Shown one piece after another: positions 1-8,598 of a stretch of DNA of 64,000 nucleotides; positions within the stretch are counted from its first letter, which is position 1, and each line of letters opens with the position of its first letter. The position numbers were made by a program, and so were the translations under genes. This DNA is from an uncultured Prevotellaceae bacterium (lineage in GTDB: Bacteria > Bacteroidota > Bacteroidia > Bacteroidales > Bacteroidaceae). Location of the stretch: contig CACYQO010000003.1 in NCBI GenBank assembly GCA_902776545.1, positions 1-64,000 of the forward strand, in the 5' to 3' direction. The notes under the pieces are model-generated. The model saw nothing but the letters and a program-made list of their open reading frames with translations. It did not search any database and was not told the origin of the DNA.

Positions 1-131
1 ACCATCACAGAATTCACGCCTTGATAGGCAGTCTGCAATCCTTGCTCTACTATCAATCTGACGTCTGACAGGAGCGATGTATTTGTCGATGTAGCCTTCA
101 CTACTTTATTATTATCTTCGTTGAATGCCAT
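1..131 (-). CDS. DUF1016 (YhcG-like) nuclease, N-terminal fragment
   Basis: The ATG is at 131 on the minus strand and the gene runs off the left edge, so only the first 43 residues are seen. The visible part (LLSDVRLIVEQGLQTAYQGV followed by N-S-V-M) matches the N-terminal helix of the DUF1016 family, whose members carry a C-terminal PD-(D/E)XK nuclease domain. The start lies 6 nt downstream of the hsdS stop, so it is very probably the next gene of the restriction-modification operon. DUF1016 genes are often found inside type I R-M operons; their role there is not firmly established. The nuclease domain itself is outside the window. Confidence 0.7.
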   Translation of the reverse strand, partial: MAFNEDNNKVVKATSTNTSLLSDVRLIVEQGLQTAYQGVNSVM

Positions 132-137
132 TGTATC

Positions 138-1283
138 TTACAGATTTTCGTTAATGAGTGACTTGATGACTTTATCTATTGCGTCAACTGATTTGCGCAG
201 CTCAGAGATTGATTTGTCGGCTTGATTAGCGATGGCGACAAACTGCTGCTTCAGATTAGCAGGAAGGATTGGTATTTCCATATTCCCGACAATCTGAGTG
301 TTAAGGTTCATCATAGTTGTGCCAACCGAATTGTTCTCAAGCCATTCCTTGCTGTGTGGAGAAGTTATAAAAAGATGAAGAAATAGAGAATCTCCGTTGT
401 CTTTTGGCCTTATTACCATACTTCCAGTGCCGCATAGCATTCCTTCCTCCTCTATAATACCAGCTCTACCCATTTCGCCTCTTCTACCAAGAATTATATC
501 TCCAATCGAAACTGAATAAGACAACAATTCTTGATATTTGTATTCAGTAACAGCAACTTTGCTATCTGGAACGATCTTGTTGTTTATAATCTGAGAGGGA
601 TTAATTAAACAATGACCACCCTCCTGATAATCACGTTGATGTATCAAGGAACCAAAGGGACCAATTTTGATGTCTGCTACATTTGCTAATTTCTCAACAG
701 GCCAGGCTTTAGAGTTTATAGATATATCACCGAACATCTCGATAAATTGCGATTTAACCATTTCTTGTGTAGCCTCAATCATTTTCAGATATGACTGCTT
801 CACTTCGTATGCTGCCCAAAGTTTCTCTGCCAAAACTTTTTGCTCTGCAAGGGGTGGAAGGTCAAATTCGTATGAAGCCAAATCTGAAAAAAGGACATAA
901 GGATTAGTAGAACCCTTGGAATGAGCTATTGACCAATTAGTGAATCCTTCAGAAAGCATTAAAAAAGGTAATAACCTTTGCTCAAATGCCGCAGGATCTT
1001 TGCTTTCAAAAACAAATGTCGTATTAGCACAAATACCATCAAAATCTGCTACAGCAACTTTCTTAAGATAGGTTCTTCGTGATCCGTATAACACTTGTCC
1101 TTTCTTAAATATACGTGTAAATGCAGGACCGACATCATCAGTAGCAAATCTACCTCTTCTTCGAATGTTCAAGTCTTCTGAATCCATGTGGTCTCCAGCA
1201 ACATAGAACTCGTACGGATTATTGTCCCTATCTACGTTGTTTTTAACGTCCTTAACTATATCGCCAAATTTGACCTTACTCAT
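138..1283 (-). CDS. hsdS: Type I restriction-modification specificity subunit HsdS
   Basis: 381 residues. This subunit selects the DNA target for the HsdM methyltransferase and, where present, HsdR. The layout is the usual one: target recognition domain 1 (about 1-150), a conserved helical spacer starting at the PPLAEQK motif (about 143-185, QKVLAEKLWAAYE), target recognition domain 2 (about 190-340, with WPVEKLANVADI at its start and a GPFGS motif) and a C-terminal helix (about 345-381). Both halves contain the typical motif of a hydrophobic strand followed by PxLxxQ or PPLAEQ. The ATG overlaps the 3' end of the upstream hsdM by 8 nt, so translation is probably coupled. The target sequence cannot be deduced from the protein. 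Confidence 0.93.
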   Translation of the reverse strand: MSKVKFGDIVKDVKNNVDRDNNPYEFYVAGDHMDSEDLNIRRRGRFATDDVGPAFTRIFKKGQVLYGSRRTYLKKVAVADFDGICANTTFVFESKDPAAFEQRLLPFLMLSEGFTNWSIAHSKGSTNPYVLFSDLASYEFDLPPLAEQKVLAEKLWAAYEVKQSYLKMIEATQEMVKSQFIEMFGDISINSKAWPVEKLANVADIKIGPFGSLIHQRDYQEGGHCLINPSQIINNKIVPDSKVAVTEYKYQELLSYSVSIGDIILGRRGEMGRAGIIEEEGMLCGTGSMVIRPKDNGDSLFLHLFITSPHSKEWLENNSVGTTMMNLNTQIVGNMEIPILPANLKQQFVAIANQADKSISELRKSVDAIDKVIKSLINENL

Positions 1284-2721
1284 GATTCAACAATTTTAAA
1301 AGTTCACTGATTGCGCTATGGTTTCCTTCTGTTAATTCATCCCATTGTTTATAAGAATCATTGAAAGCTATTACATTTGACCTGTTATCAGTCTTAACAT
1401 AACTTTGTATCTTGAGCTGATCATCATTATTCTTTATCTCTTCTATACTGACTTTTTGAGCGAAACCATTAATTGATACATATTGGTTATAGGCATCAAC
1501 AATCTTTTTTATATGCGATGGTTCCAGATAACTTTGAGCATTTTTTCTTGTTACCTCTTCTTTCGCATCAATAAAAAGCACGTTACCTTTATGTGAATCA
1601 GGTTTACCATTTCTACAAATCACGATACATGCCTCCATTGAAGCATTGAAAAACAAATTGGGACCTAAACCTATAACACAATCAAGAATATCAAGATCAA
1701 CTAATTCTTTTCTCATATGGGTTTCTTCATCTCTGAATAATACTCCATGTGGGAATAAAATAGCACATCTGCCATTCTTCTCATCTAAAGATGCTATAAT
1801 ATGCTGAAAGAAAGCATAGTCAGCACGTCCTTGTGGTGGAACGCCTAAGAAATTGCGTCCCCATTTATCATGGGCAAAGGCTTCGCGATTCCATGTTTTG
1901 ATAGAATATGGTGGATTGGCAAGCACGACATTGAACTGCTGCACTCTGCCGCCTTTGATGAAGGCAGGACGCTCCAACGTGTCGTCATTCACAATAGAGA
2001 AATCATGAATACCATGCAGATACAGATTCATGCGGGCAATGGCTGAGGTGCCTGCATTGATCTCCTGACCAAAGACCTTCACATCGCGCCATTCTTCTCC
2101 TTTGTCTTTAAGGTACGTCAGACTCTTGATCAACATACCGCCAGAACCGCAAGTGGGATCGTAGATACTTTCATGAGGCTGGAGTTGGAGAATCTCTGCC
2201 ATCAGCTCCACCACAGTACGATTGGTGTAGAACTCCTGCGCTGTATGACCTGCATCGTCAGCAAACTTGCCTATCAGGTATTCGTAGCCTGTGCCCATCT
2301 CGTCAGCAGGACAGGCTGCAAGGCTCAGTGTGAGCTTATTGAAACTGTTCAGCAGATTGCGGATGATAGCGTCTGGCATCTTGTTCTTATTGGTCCAGAT
2401 GGCCTTATCGCCAAAGATGCCTTCAAGACCGCCTACTACTCTGCCATCAATCTTCTTGCCCGGATTGGCTAATTCTATCTGGCGGAAAGCATCTACAAGG
2501 GCTTGTCCAATGTTCTCTGTGGTATTGAACACCACATTCCAATGGGCTTCCATCGGTATCTGGATGGGAGAGTCCTGCATCATCATATCTGCAAACTCCT
2601 TACCGCCCTCCTGCTCGTAGCCAGCGTATTCCTCATCGCGAACATCGCAGATGCGCTTGAAGAACACCAAGGGGAAGATATAGTCCTTGTAGGCTGCTGC
2701 ATCTGCGTCATACGGCCTCAC
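1276..2721 (-). CDS. hsdM: Type I R-M methyltransferase HsdM, second copy, short N-terminus, GTG start
   Basis: 481 residues, N6-adenine methyltransferase. The SAM-binding motif DPTCGSGG is at 188-195 and the catalytic NPPY at 269-272. The start is a GTG at 2719-2721 that overlaps the end of the upstream hsdM by 14 nt; a TAA lies two codons upstream in frame, so no longer version is possible. Alignment by eye with the upstream paralogue shows that about 30 N-terminal residues, the first helical segment ending near ILRG, are absent, while everything from KDYIFPLVFFKRICDVRDEE onward matches. It may be a functional second methylase subunit translated by coupling, or a paralogue that lost its own 5' end when the two genes became fused head to tail. 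Confidence 0.9.
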   Translation of the reverse strand: MRPYDADAAAYKDYIFPLVFFKRICDVRDEEYAGYEQEGGKEFADMMMQDSPIQIPMEAHWNVVFNTTENIGQALVDAFRQIELANPGKKIDGRVVGGLEGIFGDKAIWTNKNKMPDAIIRNLLNSFNKLTLSLAACPADEMGTGYEYLIGKFADDAGHTAQEFYTNRTVVELMAEILQLQPHESIYDPTCGSGGMLIKSLTYLKDKGEEWRDVKVFGQEINAGTSAIARMNLYLHGIHDFSIVNDDTLERPAFIKGGRVQQFNVVLANPPYSIKTWNREAFAHDKWGRNFLGVPPQGRADYAFFQHIIASLDEKNGRCAILFPHGVLFRDEETHMRKELVDLDILDCVIGLGPNLFFNASMEACIVICRNGKPDSHKGNVLFIDAKEEVTRKNAQSYLEPSHIKKIVDAYNQYVSINGFAQKVSIEEIKNNDDQLKIQSYVKTDNRSNVIAFNDSYKQWDELTEGNHSAISELLKLLNHE

Positions 2722-4225
2722 GATTTAGGATTTCACGAAATTTCTTTTCTGCCTCCTGCATGTGCTGATAGGCAGCCTTGAACTCTGCCAAGACTTCTGA
2801 ATATGGCGTTGTTTCTTCCTTGTGATATGTTACGTATTTATTAGGAGAGAGATCGTACCCCTTCTGGGCTATCTGCTCAATGGTGACCACGATGCTCCTG
2901 TCTTCCTCTTCGTCATAGGCGGTATAGAGGCGATAGAGCTCATCTACATCGTCATCGCTCAGGATATTTTGAGCACGCTGAGGTGTCAAGATCCTCGAGC
3001 CGTCAATCATCAGCACTTTGCCTTTGTGAGTCGCAGGTTTCTGATCTCTTATGATAAAGAGACAGGGAGAAAGACCAGTGCCATAGAAGAGCTTATCGCC
3101 CAGGGTAATGATGGCCTCTACATAGTCGTGCTTTACCAACTCCTCACGAATACGGCCTTCTTCATTGCCTCGAAAAAGAACACCCTGAGGCAGGACAACA
3201 GCCATACGGCCTGTCAGACTGCGCATACTGGCAACCATGTGCTGAAGCCATGCATAGTCGCCTATCGTCTCAGGAGGCGTGCCCCATAGGTTCCGCCCAT
3301 AGCGGTCTGTCTTCCATGCTTCTGCGCCCCAGTTTTTGAGTGAGAATGGCGGATTTGCAATCACACAATCGAAATGGGCCAGTCGTTCGCCGGAGAGAAT
3401 CTTCGGATCGCGCAAGGTGTCGCCACACATAATGTTGAAGTCGTTGGCACCATGCAGGAAGAGGTTCATCTTGGCCACAGCGGCATTGGTGACATTCTTC
3501 TCTTGTCCGAAGATAGCGCCGCAGCACTGTTCATCGTTCTTCATGTGGTGAACAGCCTCTATCAGCATACCACCAGAACCGCAAGCTGGATCGTAAACCG
3601 TTTCACCTGGTTTGGGATCGAGAATACGCACCAGGAGTTTGACTACCGAGCGAGGGGTATAGAATTCGCCAGCCTTGGCTTTCGAGAGGTCGGCAAACTT
3701 CTTCAGCAGCATCTCGTAGGCATCGCCCATCAGGTCGGCAGCATAGTCGCCATTCCCCAGGCATCGCTTGCTCATGTGCTCTATCAGATCACGCAATTTC
3801 TCGTCGGAAAAGACATTCTTATTGCTCCAGTTTGCGGTAGAGAACACACTCAGCACACCATAGAGCGTCATCGGGTTTGCTAATTCTATCTGGCGCATGG
3901 CCCCGATAATGGCACTGCCGATATCAGAAGTGCGCTGGCGCACATCGTCCCAATGGCAACCGTCAGGAATCACGAAACGGTGCTGCTCCGGAAGCGAGGC
4001 ATACTCCTCGTCACCATCAGACAACTCCAGGGCTTCGTTGGTCTCTTCATCATACACATCGCTGATGCGCTTGAAGTAGAGCAATGGGGTGATATATTCC
4101 TTAAAGGCATCTTGCGACACAGGCCCTCGAAGAATATTGCAAGCCTCATACAAGAAGTTGTATAACTCCTTGCTGGTGCCGATCTCCTCAGCCTCTTTCG
4201 CTGACTTTATCCTTGTCTTAGCCAT
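2708..4225 (-). CDS. hsdM: Type I R-M methyltransferase HsdM, first copy
   Basis: 505 residues, full-length HsdM: N-terminal helical domain (about 10-170), then the methyltransferase domain with DPACGSGG at 212-219 and NPPF at 291-294. It transfers a methyl group from SAM to adenine in the sequence chosen by HsdS. First gene of the operon, preceded by a good -7 box (TATCTTTG, 4248-4255). It is clearly related to the next gene, yet diverged (NPPF versus NPPY), so this is not a recent duplication. Two different HsdM subunits with one HsdS in one operon is uncommon; whether they form a mixed complex cannot be told from sequence. Confidence 0.93.
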   Translation of the reverse strand: MAKTRIKSAKEAEEIGTSKELYNFLYEACNILRGPVSQDAFKEYITPLLYFKRISDVYDEETNEALELSDGDEEYASLPEQHRFVIPDGCHWDDVRQRTSDIGSAIIGAMRQIELANPMTLYGVLSVFSTANWSNKNVFSDEKLRDLIEHMSKRCLGNGDYAADLMGDAYEMLLKKFADLSKAKAGEFYTPRSVVKLLVRILDPKPGETVYDPACGSGGMLIEAVHHMKNDEQCCGAIFGQEKNVTNAAVAKMNLFLHGANDFNIMCGDTLRDPKILSGERLAHFDCVIANPPFSLKNWGAEAWKTDRYGRNLWGTPPETIGDYAWLQHMVASMRSLTGRMAVVLPQGVLFRGNEEGRIREELVKHDYVEAIITLGDKLFYGTGLSPCLFIIRDQKPATHKGKVLMIDGSRILTPQRAQNILSDDDVDELYRLYTAYDEEEDRSIVVTIEQIAQKGYDLSPNKYVTYHKEETTPYSEVLAEFKAAYQHMQEAEKKFREILNREAV

Positions 4226-4247
4226 TCATTTGTTCTTATTTGTGTTG

Positions 4248-4255
4248 CAAAGATA
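4248..4255 (-). promoter_or_regulatory. -7 box of hsd operon promoter
   Basis: The minus strand reads TATCTTTG, an exact match to the Bacteroidota -7 consensus TAnnTTTG, 22 nt upstream of the hsdM ATG. No clear -33 TTTG is present at the usual spacing. Confidence 0.65.
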
Positions 4256-4360
4256 GTGAATATTTTGGAAACTGAGGAAGATTTAGGGAAAAAAGATAAA
4301 ATAAAACGTTATGACAGGACAAGTTATGAGGGAATTGCGCGATTTGCAGTCTGTCTCTTC

Positions 4361-4556
4361 ACCTATCACCTAACAACCTAACAAAAAGTAAAATCGATGG
4401 GTAATCTTGAGGAAAGTAATTAAGGAATATAAATGGAGACATTATCTTATAATTATATATTATATTATATATTATAATATATAATATAATATATAATTTA
4501 ATAAGACTATTTTAGCAAAACTAAATAGACTTTTGTTAGGTTGTTAGGTGATAGGT
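4361..4556. repeat. 26-bp perfect inverted repeat with 144-bp spacer
   Basis: Arm 4361-4386 begins ACCTATCACCTAACAACC and is the exact reverse complement of 4531-4556. The arm is itself built from quasi-repeats (ACCTATC, ACCTAACA, ACCTAACA), the same style as other repeats in this window. The AT palindrome 4451-4498 lies inside but is not centred on the same point. No clear target duplication flanks it. Confidence 0.85.
4451..4498. repeat. 48-bp perfect palindrome made only of A and T
   Basis: Starts AATTATATATTATATT and is perfectly self-complementary around 4474/4475, with no unpaired centre. Capable of cruciform extrusion. Position between 26-bp inverted repeat arms suggests it belongs to the same element. 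Confidence 0.9.
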
Positions 4557-4729
4557 AAGACTATAGTTGATAATAATTGTTTACATATTTGGACTGCGGA
4601 TTATAGGACTGATTTTACCTTTATGTAAACTGGAAGTTTAGTTAGTCTAAAGTCGGAGTTTACAGAAACTAAAGTGAGAGTTTAGGCTAAGTAAAGTCAA
4701 AGGCGCGAAAACGGCCTAAAAAAGGCAGC

Positions 4730-4957
4730 TCATGGCTGCCCGAGGCGTTGGTAAATAATGTTTACTTCTACGGGAAGGAAAGTGCGGCGCCGGAGTTTCG
4801 TCAGGTGCGACAGGGACGGATCTTCGTTCAGAAGAGAACGGAGTTTCTGCCAGGCGGTCTGCGGCAAGACATAAGGAAAGTACATCTGGGCCAACTGCGT
4901 GCGGCCCAGACTTTGAACTTTGAGCTTTGCGCTCGGCTCTGCCGCTTTGCTCTGCAA
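4730..4957 (-). pseudogene. DUF4248-like small gene, probably 5'-damaged
   Basis: The segment from LGRTQLAQMYFPY to the end YQRLGQP closely follows the DUF4248 pattern (GxxELAxxYFP ... Trp/Lys-Leu ... R-x-x-x-P-x-x-V-x-x-I-x-x-x-LG-x-P), a short Bacteroidota family often found next to HU-like and VirE-like genes. Upstream there is no ATG in frame before a TAA; the only possible start is a TTG at 4957 lying in a dispersed repeat (AAGTTCTTTGCAGAGCAAAG) also found inside the rRNA methyltransferase gene at about 28410. The repeat therefore seems to have replaced the original 5' end. It may be a remnant or be translated poorly from TTG. Confidence 0.5.
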
Positions 4958-4980
4958 AGAACTTAGGAGGGGAAAGAAAA

Positions 4981-5012
4981 GAAGGCTGACAGTAAAAGTG
5001 CTGTCGGCCTTC
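4981..5012 (-). terminator. Rho-independent terminator after the ABC permease operon
   Basis: Arms GAAGGCTGACAG (4981-4992) and CTGTCGGCCTTC (5001-5012) pair over 12 bp with one G-U wobble and an 8-nt loop. On the minus strand it is followed by TTTTCTTT and sits about 30 nt after the permease stop. Confidence 0.75.
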
Positions 5013-5040
5013 TTTCGCGTACAAATATATTATAGCGGCT

Positions 5041-6351
5041 TTATTTGTTTGCTATATTGATGCTGGGCTTTTCCTTTAAGACGGAGCGGACCTGGCGCTT
5101 CTTCTGGAGGAGGGCCATGCGCTCCTTGGAGTGGCGGCGCGAGAGACGCATCTCAAAGCCATAGACGATGTAGGCCATGACGAGATAGAACACCACGAGC
5201 GCCCAGAGGCAACGCACCTCGAAGACAACATCGCCGAGGGTGGCACCCATCGAGTTGAGACGGGTGAAGGCCCGGATGCCGAAGGTGCAGGGGAAGAGCC
5301 AAGAAACGCCCTGCCAATAGCCCGGAATGGCGGACTGCGGCCACGAGATGCCACTCAGGAAGAGCAACGGCAACGAGAGGAACACCACGAGCAGCATGAC
5401 GTTCTCACGGTAGTGAACCAGACAGGACACCGTCATGCCAAAGAAGACGCACGACAGCGTATAGGGTATCATCATCGCCAACAGATCCTGCCAGGCGGCA
5501 AGTTGCGGGAAGTGGAATATCCGCGGCACGACGAGAATGAGGAACGTGCCCATGACGGCATAGACCATGAGATAGCACAAGGCCTTGCCGCAGATGATGC
5601 GCATCACCGAAGAGTAACACCGGTGGATGGGCACGAGGTCGCTGTAACGGCTGCGCTCACGGGCCGTACCTGCCGCCAGACCGATGCCGAGCACCAGCGT
5701 CTGCTGGATGATGAGGATGAGCACAGCGGGCAAAACGGAAGAGCCATAGCCGCCCTGTGGATTGAAGATGGACACATCGGTGACCTCCAATGGGCTGGTG
5801 GTGATCAGGTCTTCACGGACGGTATAATTGCCTGCCAGTTTCTTCTGTATCTCCGCACCCATCTCCTGCGAGACAGCCATCGCCGTCTGGTAGATGGCCT
5901 TGTAGGTAAGCATGAGCGCCATGTCGCAATAGACGCTGACGGTGCCCTGCTCGAGACGGTTGAGATGGGTGGCAAAGTCCTCGGGGATGAAGTAGATGCC
6001 CTTCACCACCTGACGGCTGACGAGCGACTGGGCATCGTCGAGATCGACAGCATAGTAGGCTACACGGACATCGGGCGAGGCGTCGCACATGCGGATGAAC
6101 TGGCGCGACTGGTGGGAGTGCGACAGATCGACCACTGCAACGGGCACCTCGTGAACCACCTCATTGTTGTAGATCCACGAATAGAGCATGGGATAGAGCA
6201 ACGGCACGACGAGGCAGAACAGCAACACACCCTCGTCGCGGATCACCTGCGAGATCTCAAACCGCCAGACGTAGGCAGCATCGGATAACCACCCCAAACC
6301 CCTCCTTAACAAGGAGCGGAATACGGAAGAGAGTTTACGGAATATAGACAT
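5041..6351 (-). CDS. ABC-2 type permease (distal gene of export operon)
   Basis: 436 residues, inner-membrane permease of the ABC-2 family (YbhR/YbhS/YhhJ type). One membrane segment near the N-terminus (LLFCLVVPLLYPMLYSWIY, about 43-61), a large periplasmic domain containing the family's VPVAVVDLSHS strand, then a C-terminal cluster of about five membrane helices. Its ATG overlaps the upstream paralogous permease by 17 nt. With the upstream permease, the HlyD-like adaptor and the TolC-like channel it should form a tripartite exporter. No ATP-binding subunit is encoded next to it, so the ATPase must come from elsewhere, or export is not ABC-driven in the usual sense. The substrate cannot be told. 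Confidence 0.85.
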   Translation of the reverse strand: MSIFRKLSSVFRSLLRRGLGWLSDAAYVWRFEISQVIRDEGVLLFCLVVPLLYPMLYSWIYNNEVVHEVPVAVVDLSHSHQSRQFIRMCDASPDVRVAYYAVDLDDAQSLVSRQVVKGIYFIPEDFATHLNRLEQGTVSVYCDMALMLTYKAIYQTAMAVSQEMGAEIQKKLAGNYTVREDLITTSPLEVTDVSIFNPQGGYGSSVLPAVLILIIQQTLVLGIGLAAGTARERSRYSDLVPIHRCYSSVMRIICGKALCYLMVYAVMGTFLILVVPRIFHFPQLAAWQDLLAMMIPYTLSCVFFGMTVSCLVHYRENVMLLVVFLSLPLLFLSGISWPQSAIPGYWQGVSWLFPCTFGIRAFTRLNSMGATLGDVVFEVRCLWALVVFYLVMAYIVYGFEMRLSRRHSKERMALLQKKRQVRSVLKEKPSINIANK

Positions 6352-7468
6352 AGGTGAGCATTGCGTTTTTGATCTTGTAGATGACGAACCATGGCGAGAG
6401 CATGAATGCCACGAGCGCCACGAAGTGGAACCACGCGTCGAGCAGCGGGAAGCCGTTGAAGACGGTGATCTGATAGAGCATGTAGTAGTGGCGCAGGGGG
6501 AAGAGCCACGTAAGCGACTGCAACGGTTCGTCCATGCCCATCATCGGGAAGGCGGAGCCAGCCATGGAGAAGCCGAGCATGGCCCACAAAGAACAGATAC
6601 TCATCGACATGCGCAGCGAGGGCATCAGACCGAAGATGAAGATGCCGAAGCCGATGGAGCTGAACACCTCGAGCAGGGCCAGACGGGTGATCTTCCACAG
6701 ACCGCCCTGATGGGGGAAGTCGAGGATGCAGTAGATGTAGTATTCGTAGAAGAAGATGAGTACGAGGAATATGAGCGCCTGGGGCAGGAACTTGCCGAGG
6801 ATGGCGACGACGATGTTGTTGTCGGCCTTGGCGAGCCACTCCTTACCGCGTCCGAACTTCAGTTCCATGCCTAAAGAGTAGGCTGAGATGAGGAACATGA
6901 AGAGCATCATCACGCCTGGCACGAAGACGGTGGAGAGATAGACATTGTAGCTGCCCCAGGGATTGGCCACCTGAATCTGCTGCGGCGACATACCCTTGGC
7001 ACTGAGCGTGGCCATGCCGACGCCTGCGGAACCGAGGGTGGCGACGGTCTTCAGATCCTTCATCACCATCGAACCGCCCGAGATCGACACCTGGCTGTAG
7101 TAGTATGACACCTTGGGACGGCGGGCAGAGAGCAACAGGTCTGTCGTGCCCTTCGGGATATAGAGGAAGCCGTAGATCTCGTTCTCCTGGATGGCGTGAC
7201 GGGCCGCTGCCACAGACGGGTAATGGGCCACGACCTGCGAGCCCTGGAAGCCGTCGAGCTTCTGCACCAGCGAACGGCTGGTGGAGGTGTTGTCGAGATC
7301 GACAACGCCCACGGGCATGTCCTGCGGCAGGCCGTCTTTCATCAACGTGGTGAAGAACACCATCGTCAACAGGGGGAAGATGACCATGCTGAACCAGTAA
7401 ATGCGATTCACATACAGAATCTTACATTCACGCCGAGCGACCGTCCAAATTAAACTAAAATACCTCAT
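6335..7468 (-). CDS. ABC-2 type permease (proximal gene)
   Basis: 377 residues, same family and same domain order as the following gene: N-terminal membrane helix (about 23-42), periplasmic domain starting with MPVGVVDLDNTSTSRSLV, a loop with KGMSPQQIQVANPWG, and five or six C-terminal helices (from about 175). The NPWGSYN stretch corresponds to the NPQGGYG stretch of the partner. The ATG overlaps the stop of the HlyD reading frame by 4 nt, the usual tight packing of this operon. Two permeases probably work as a heterodimer. Confidence 0.87.
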   Translation of the reverse strand: MRYFSLIWTVARRECKILYVNRIYWFSMVIFPLLTMVFFTTLMKDGLPQDMPVGVVDLDNTSTSRSLVQKLDGFQGSQVVAHYPSVAAARHAIQENEIYGFLYIPKGTTDLLLSARRPKVSYYYSQVSISGGSMVMKDLKTVATLGSAGVGMATLSAKGMSPQQIQVANPWGSYNVYLSTVFVPGVMMLFMFLISAYSLGMELKFGRGKEWLAKADNNIVVAILGKFLPQALIFLVLIFFYEYYIYCILDFPHQGGLWKITRLALLEVFSSIGFGIFIFGLMPSLRMSMSICSLWAMLGFSMAGSAFPMMGMDEPLQSLTWLFPLRHYYMLYQITVFNGFPLLDAWFHFVALVAFMLSPWFVIYKIKNAMLTYVYIP

Positions 7469-8450
7469 TTAATAATCAGTGACATTCCGGGACGGAGGCC
7501 GTCGAGCTTCTCGACGGGACGGGCCTTGACCTCGAAGGTCTTCAGGTCATACTGGCCGTTGGCCTTCGTGGCCTTCCAGACTGCGTAGGAGCCCTGATCC
7601 TTCAGATAGTAGACCTTCATCTTGATATCCTTGTTGAAGGCCGGCACGAACACAGTGAACTCTGAGCCCACCTGCATGCCGTTGAGCTGATCCTCACGCA
7701 CGTTGAATGTGCCCCACATGTCATCCATCACGGCAATCGACATGATAGGAGATCCTGTGCCGACGAGCTCGCCCACCTTCGGATAGATGTTGGCGACCTC
7801 ACCCTCCTTCTGGGCGATCTGCACCGTCTCGTGGATATAGCTGTTCACTTCCTGCACACGGCACCCTTGGCACGACCTACCTGGGCAGAGGCGGCGAGTT
7901 TGTCTTCCATACGGGCACCGTTGACAGCCATGTCGTACTGACTCTGGGCGGCCTTCATCTGAGCCTCCATCGCCTTGTAGTTGGCATAGACCTCATCACG
8001 CTTCTGGGCACTCATCACACCCTCGTCGTAGAGACGCTGGATGCGCTGGTAGGACTTCTCGGCAATCTCATAGCCGGCCTTTGCCTGCTGGAGCACGCTG
8101 TAGGCACCCTGGATCTGCTCCTTACGGGCACCGTTCTGGGCTTTGAGCTCGAGGGCGGCGGCAGCACTCTCGGCACTGCGGGCCTGCTCCATCTTCGCAC
8201 GCACCTCCGGGGCATCGAGGATGGCGAGGGTATCTCCGGCCTTCACGTAGTCGCCCTCACTCACACGGAGTTCGAGGATACGACCAGGCACCTTACTTGA
8301 CACACGGTATTCGGTGACCTCCACCTGACCCTGGATGATGTCGGGAGTACGGTCGAGGGCAAGGAATCCGATGATGGCCACGATAATCACGACTGCGATA
8401 AAGCCGGCTACGGCAAGCAGAATGTTGTTATGTTGGGTTTTTGCTGACAT
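7465..8450 (-). pseudogene. HlyD-family membrane fusion protein, broken by a 2-nt frameshift
   Basis: Two overlapping frames make one HlyD/EmrA-like adaptor of about 330 residues. 8450-7845 gives the N-terminal membrane helix (about 11-31), the lipoyl-like strand (VSSKVPGRILELRVSEGDYV) and the coiled-coil hairpin, then leaves the frame as GAVCRK-stop. 7857-7465 continues with QEVNSYIHETVQIA, the second lipoyl half and the beta-barrel. The minus strand reads GCCGTGTGCAGGAAG where GCCGTGCAGGAAG would restore A-V-Q-E-V-N-S, so a GT duplication in GTGTG (7855-7859) explains the break. The neighbours are intact, so this is a recent mutation, a phase-variable site or a sequence error. Confidence 0.85.
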
Positions 8451-8452
8451 AA

Positions 8453-8598
8453 TGCTATTGACTTTGAACTTTGAACTTTAAACTTTGAACTTTGAACTTT
8501 CTTTTAGTCGGCTGTCGCCTTTGTAAAAGCGGCAAAGCCGAGCGATGATTACTTCAGTGCGGTAGCAAATTTTTCACTTTTCACTATTCACTTTTCAC
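8453..8598. repeat. Quasi-repeat block between tolC-like and hlyD-like genes
   Basis: 8461-8502 is a run of AACTTTG/AACTTTA units; 8568-8600 is a run of TTCACTTTTCAC units; the middle carries AGCGGCAAAGCCGAGCGATG (also seen in part at 4935 and 28430) and GATGATTACTTC, which recurs in the loop of the 18357-18453 element. Non-coding, within an operon. Confidence 0.7.

Larger units (their letters stand above)
4226..4729. other. Gene-free, AT-rich, repeat-rich interval
   Basis: About 500 bp without a credible gene between the hsd promoter and a DUF4248 remnant. It holds a 26-bp perfect inverted repeat (arms 4361-4386 and 4531-4556), a 48-bp AT-only palindrome (4451-4498), and at 4625-4700 a run of degenerate GTTTA/GTCTAAAGT-type direct repeats. 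I see no tRNA or rRNA. Such an interval could be an insertion scar, a recombination site or a small-RNA locus; nothing in it decides which. Confidence 0.6.

Noticed and set aside
4716-5024. Minus-strand ORF of 102 codons overlapping the DUF4248 remnant
   Set aside because: It runs through the terminator hairpin and the dispersed repeat; the other frame carries the DUF4248 pattern.
5131-6288. Plus-strand ORF of 385 codons
   Set aside because: Fully antisense to the ABC-2 permease; His/Glu/Asp-rich shadow of a hydrophobic protein.
7845-7865. Programmed frameshifting in the HlyD-like gene
   Set aside because: No slippery heptamer or downstream stem is visible; a simple GT duplication explains the break.
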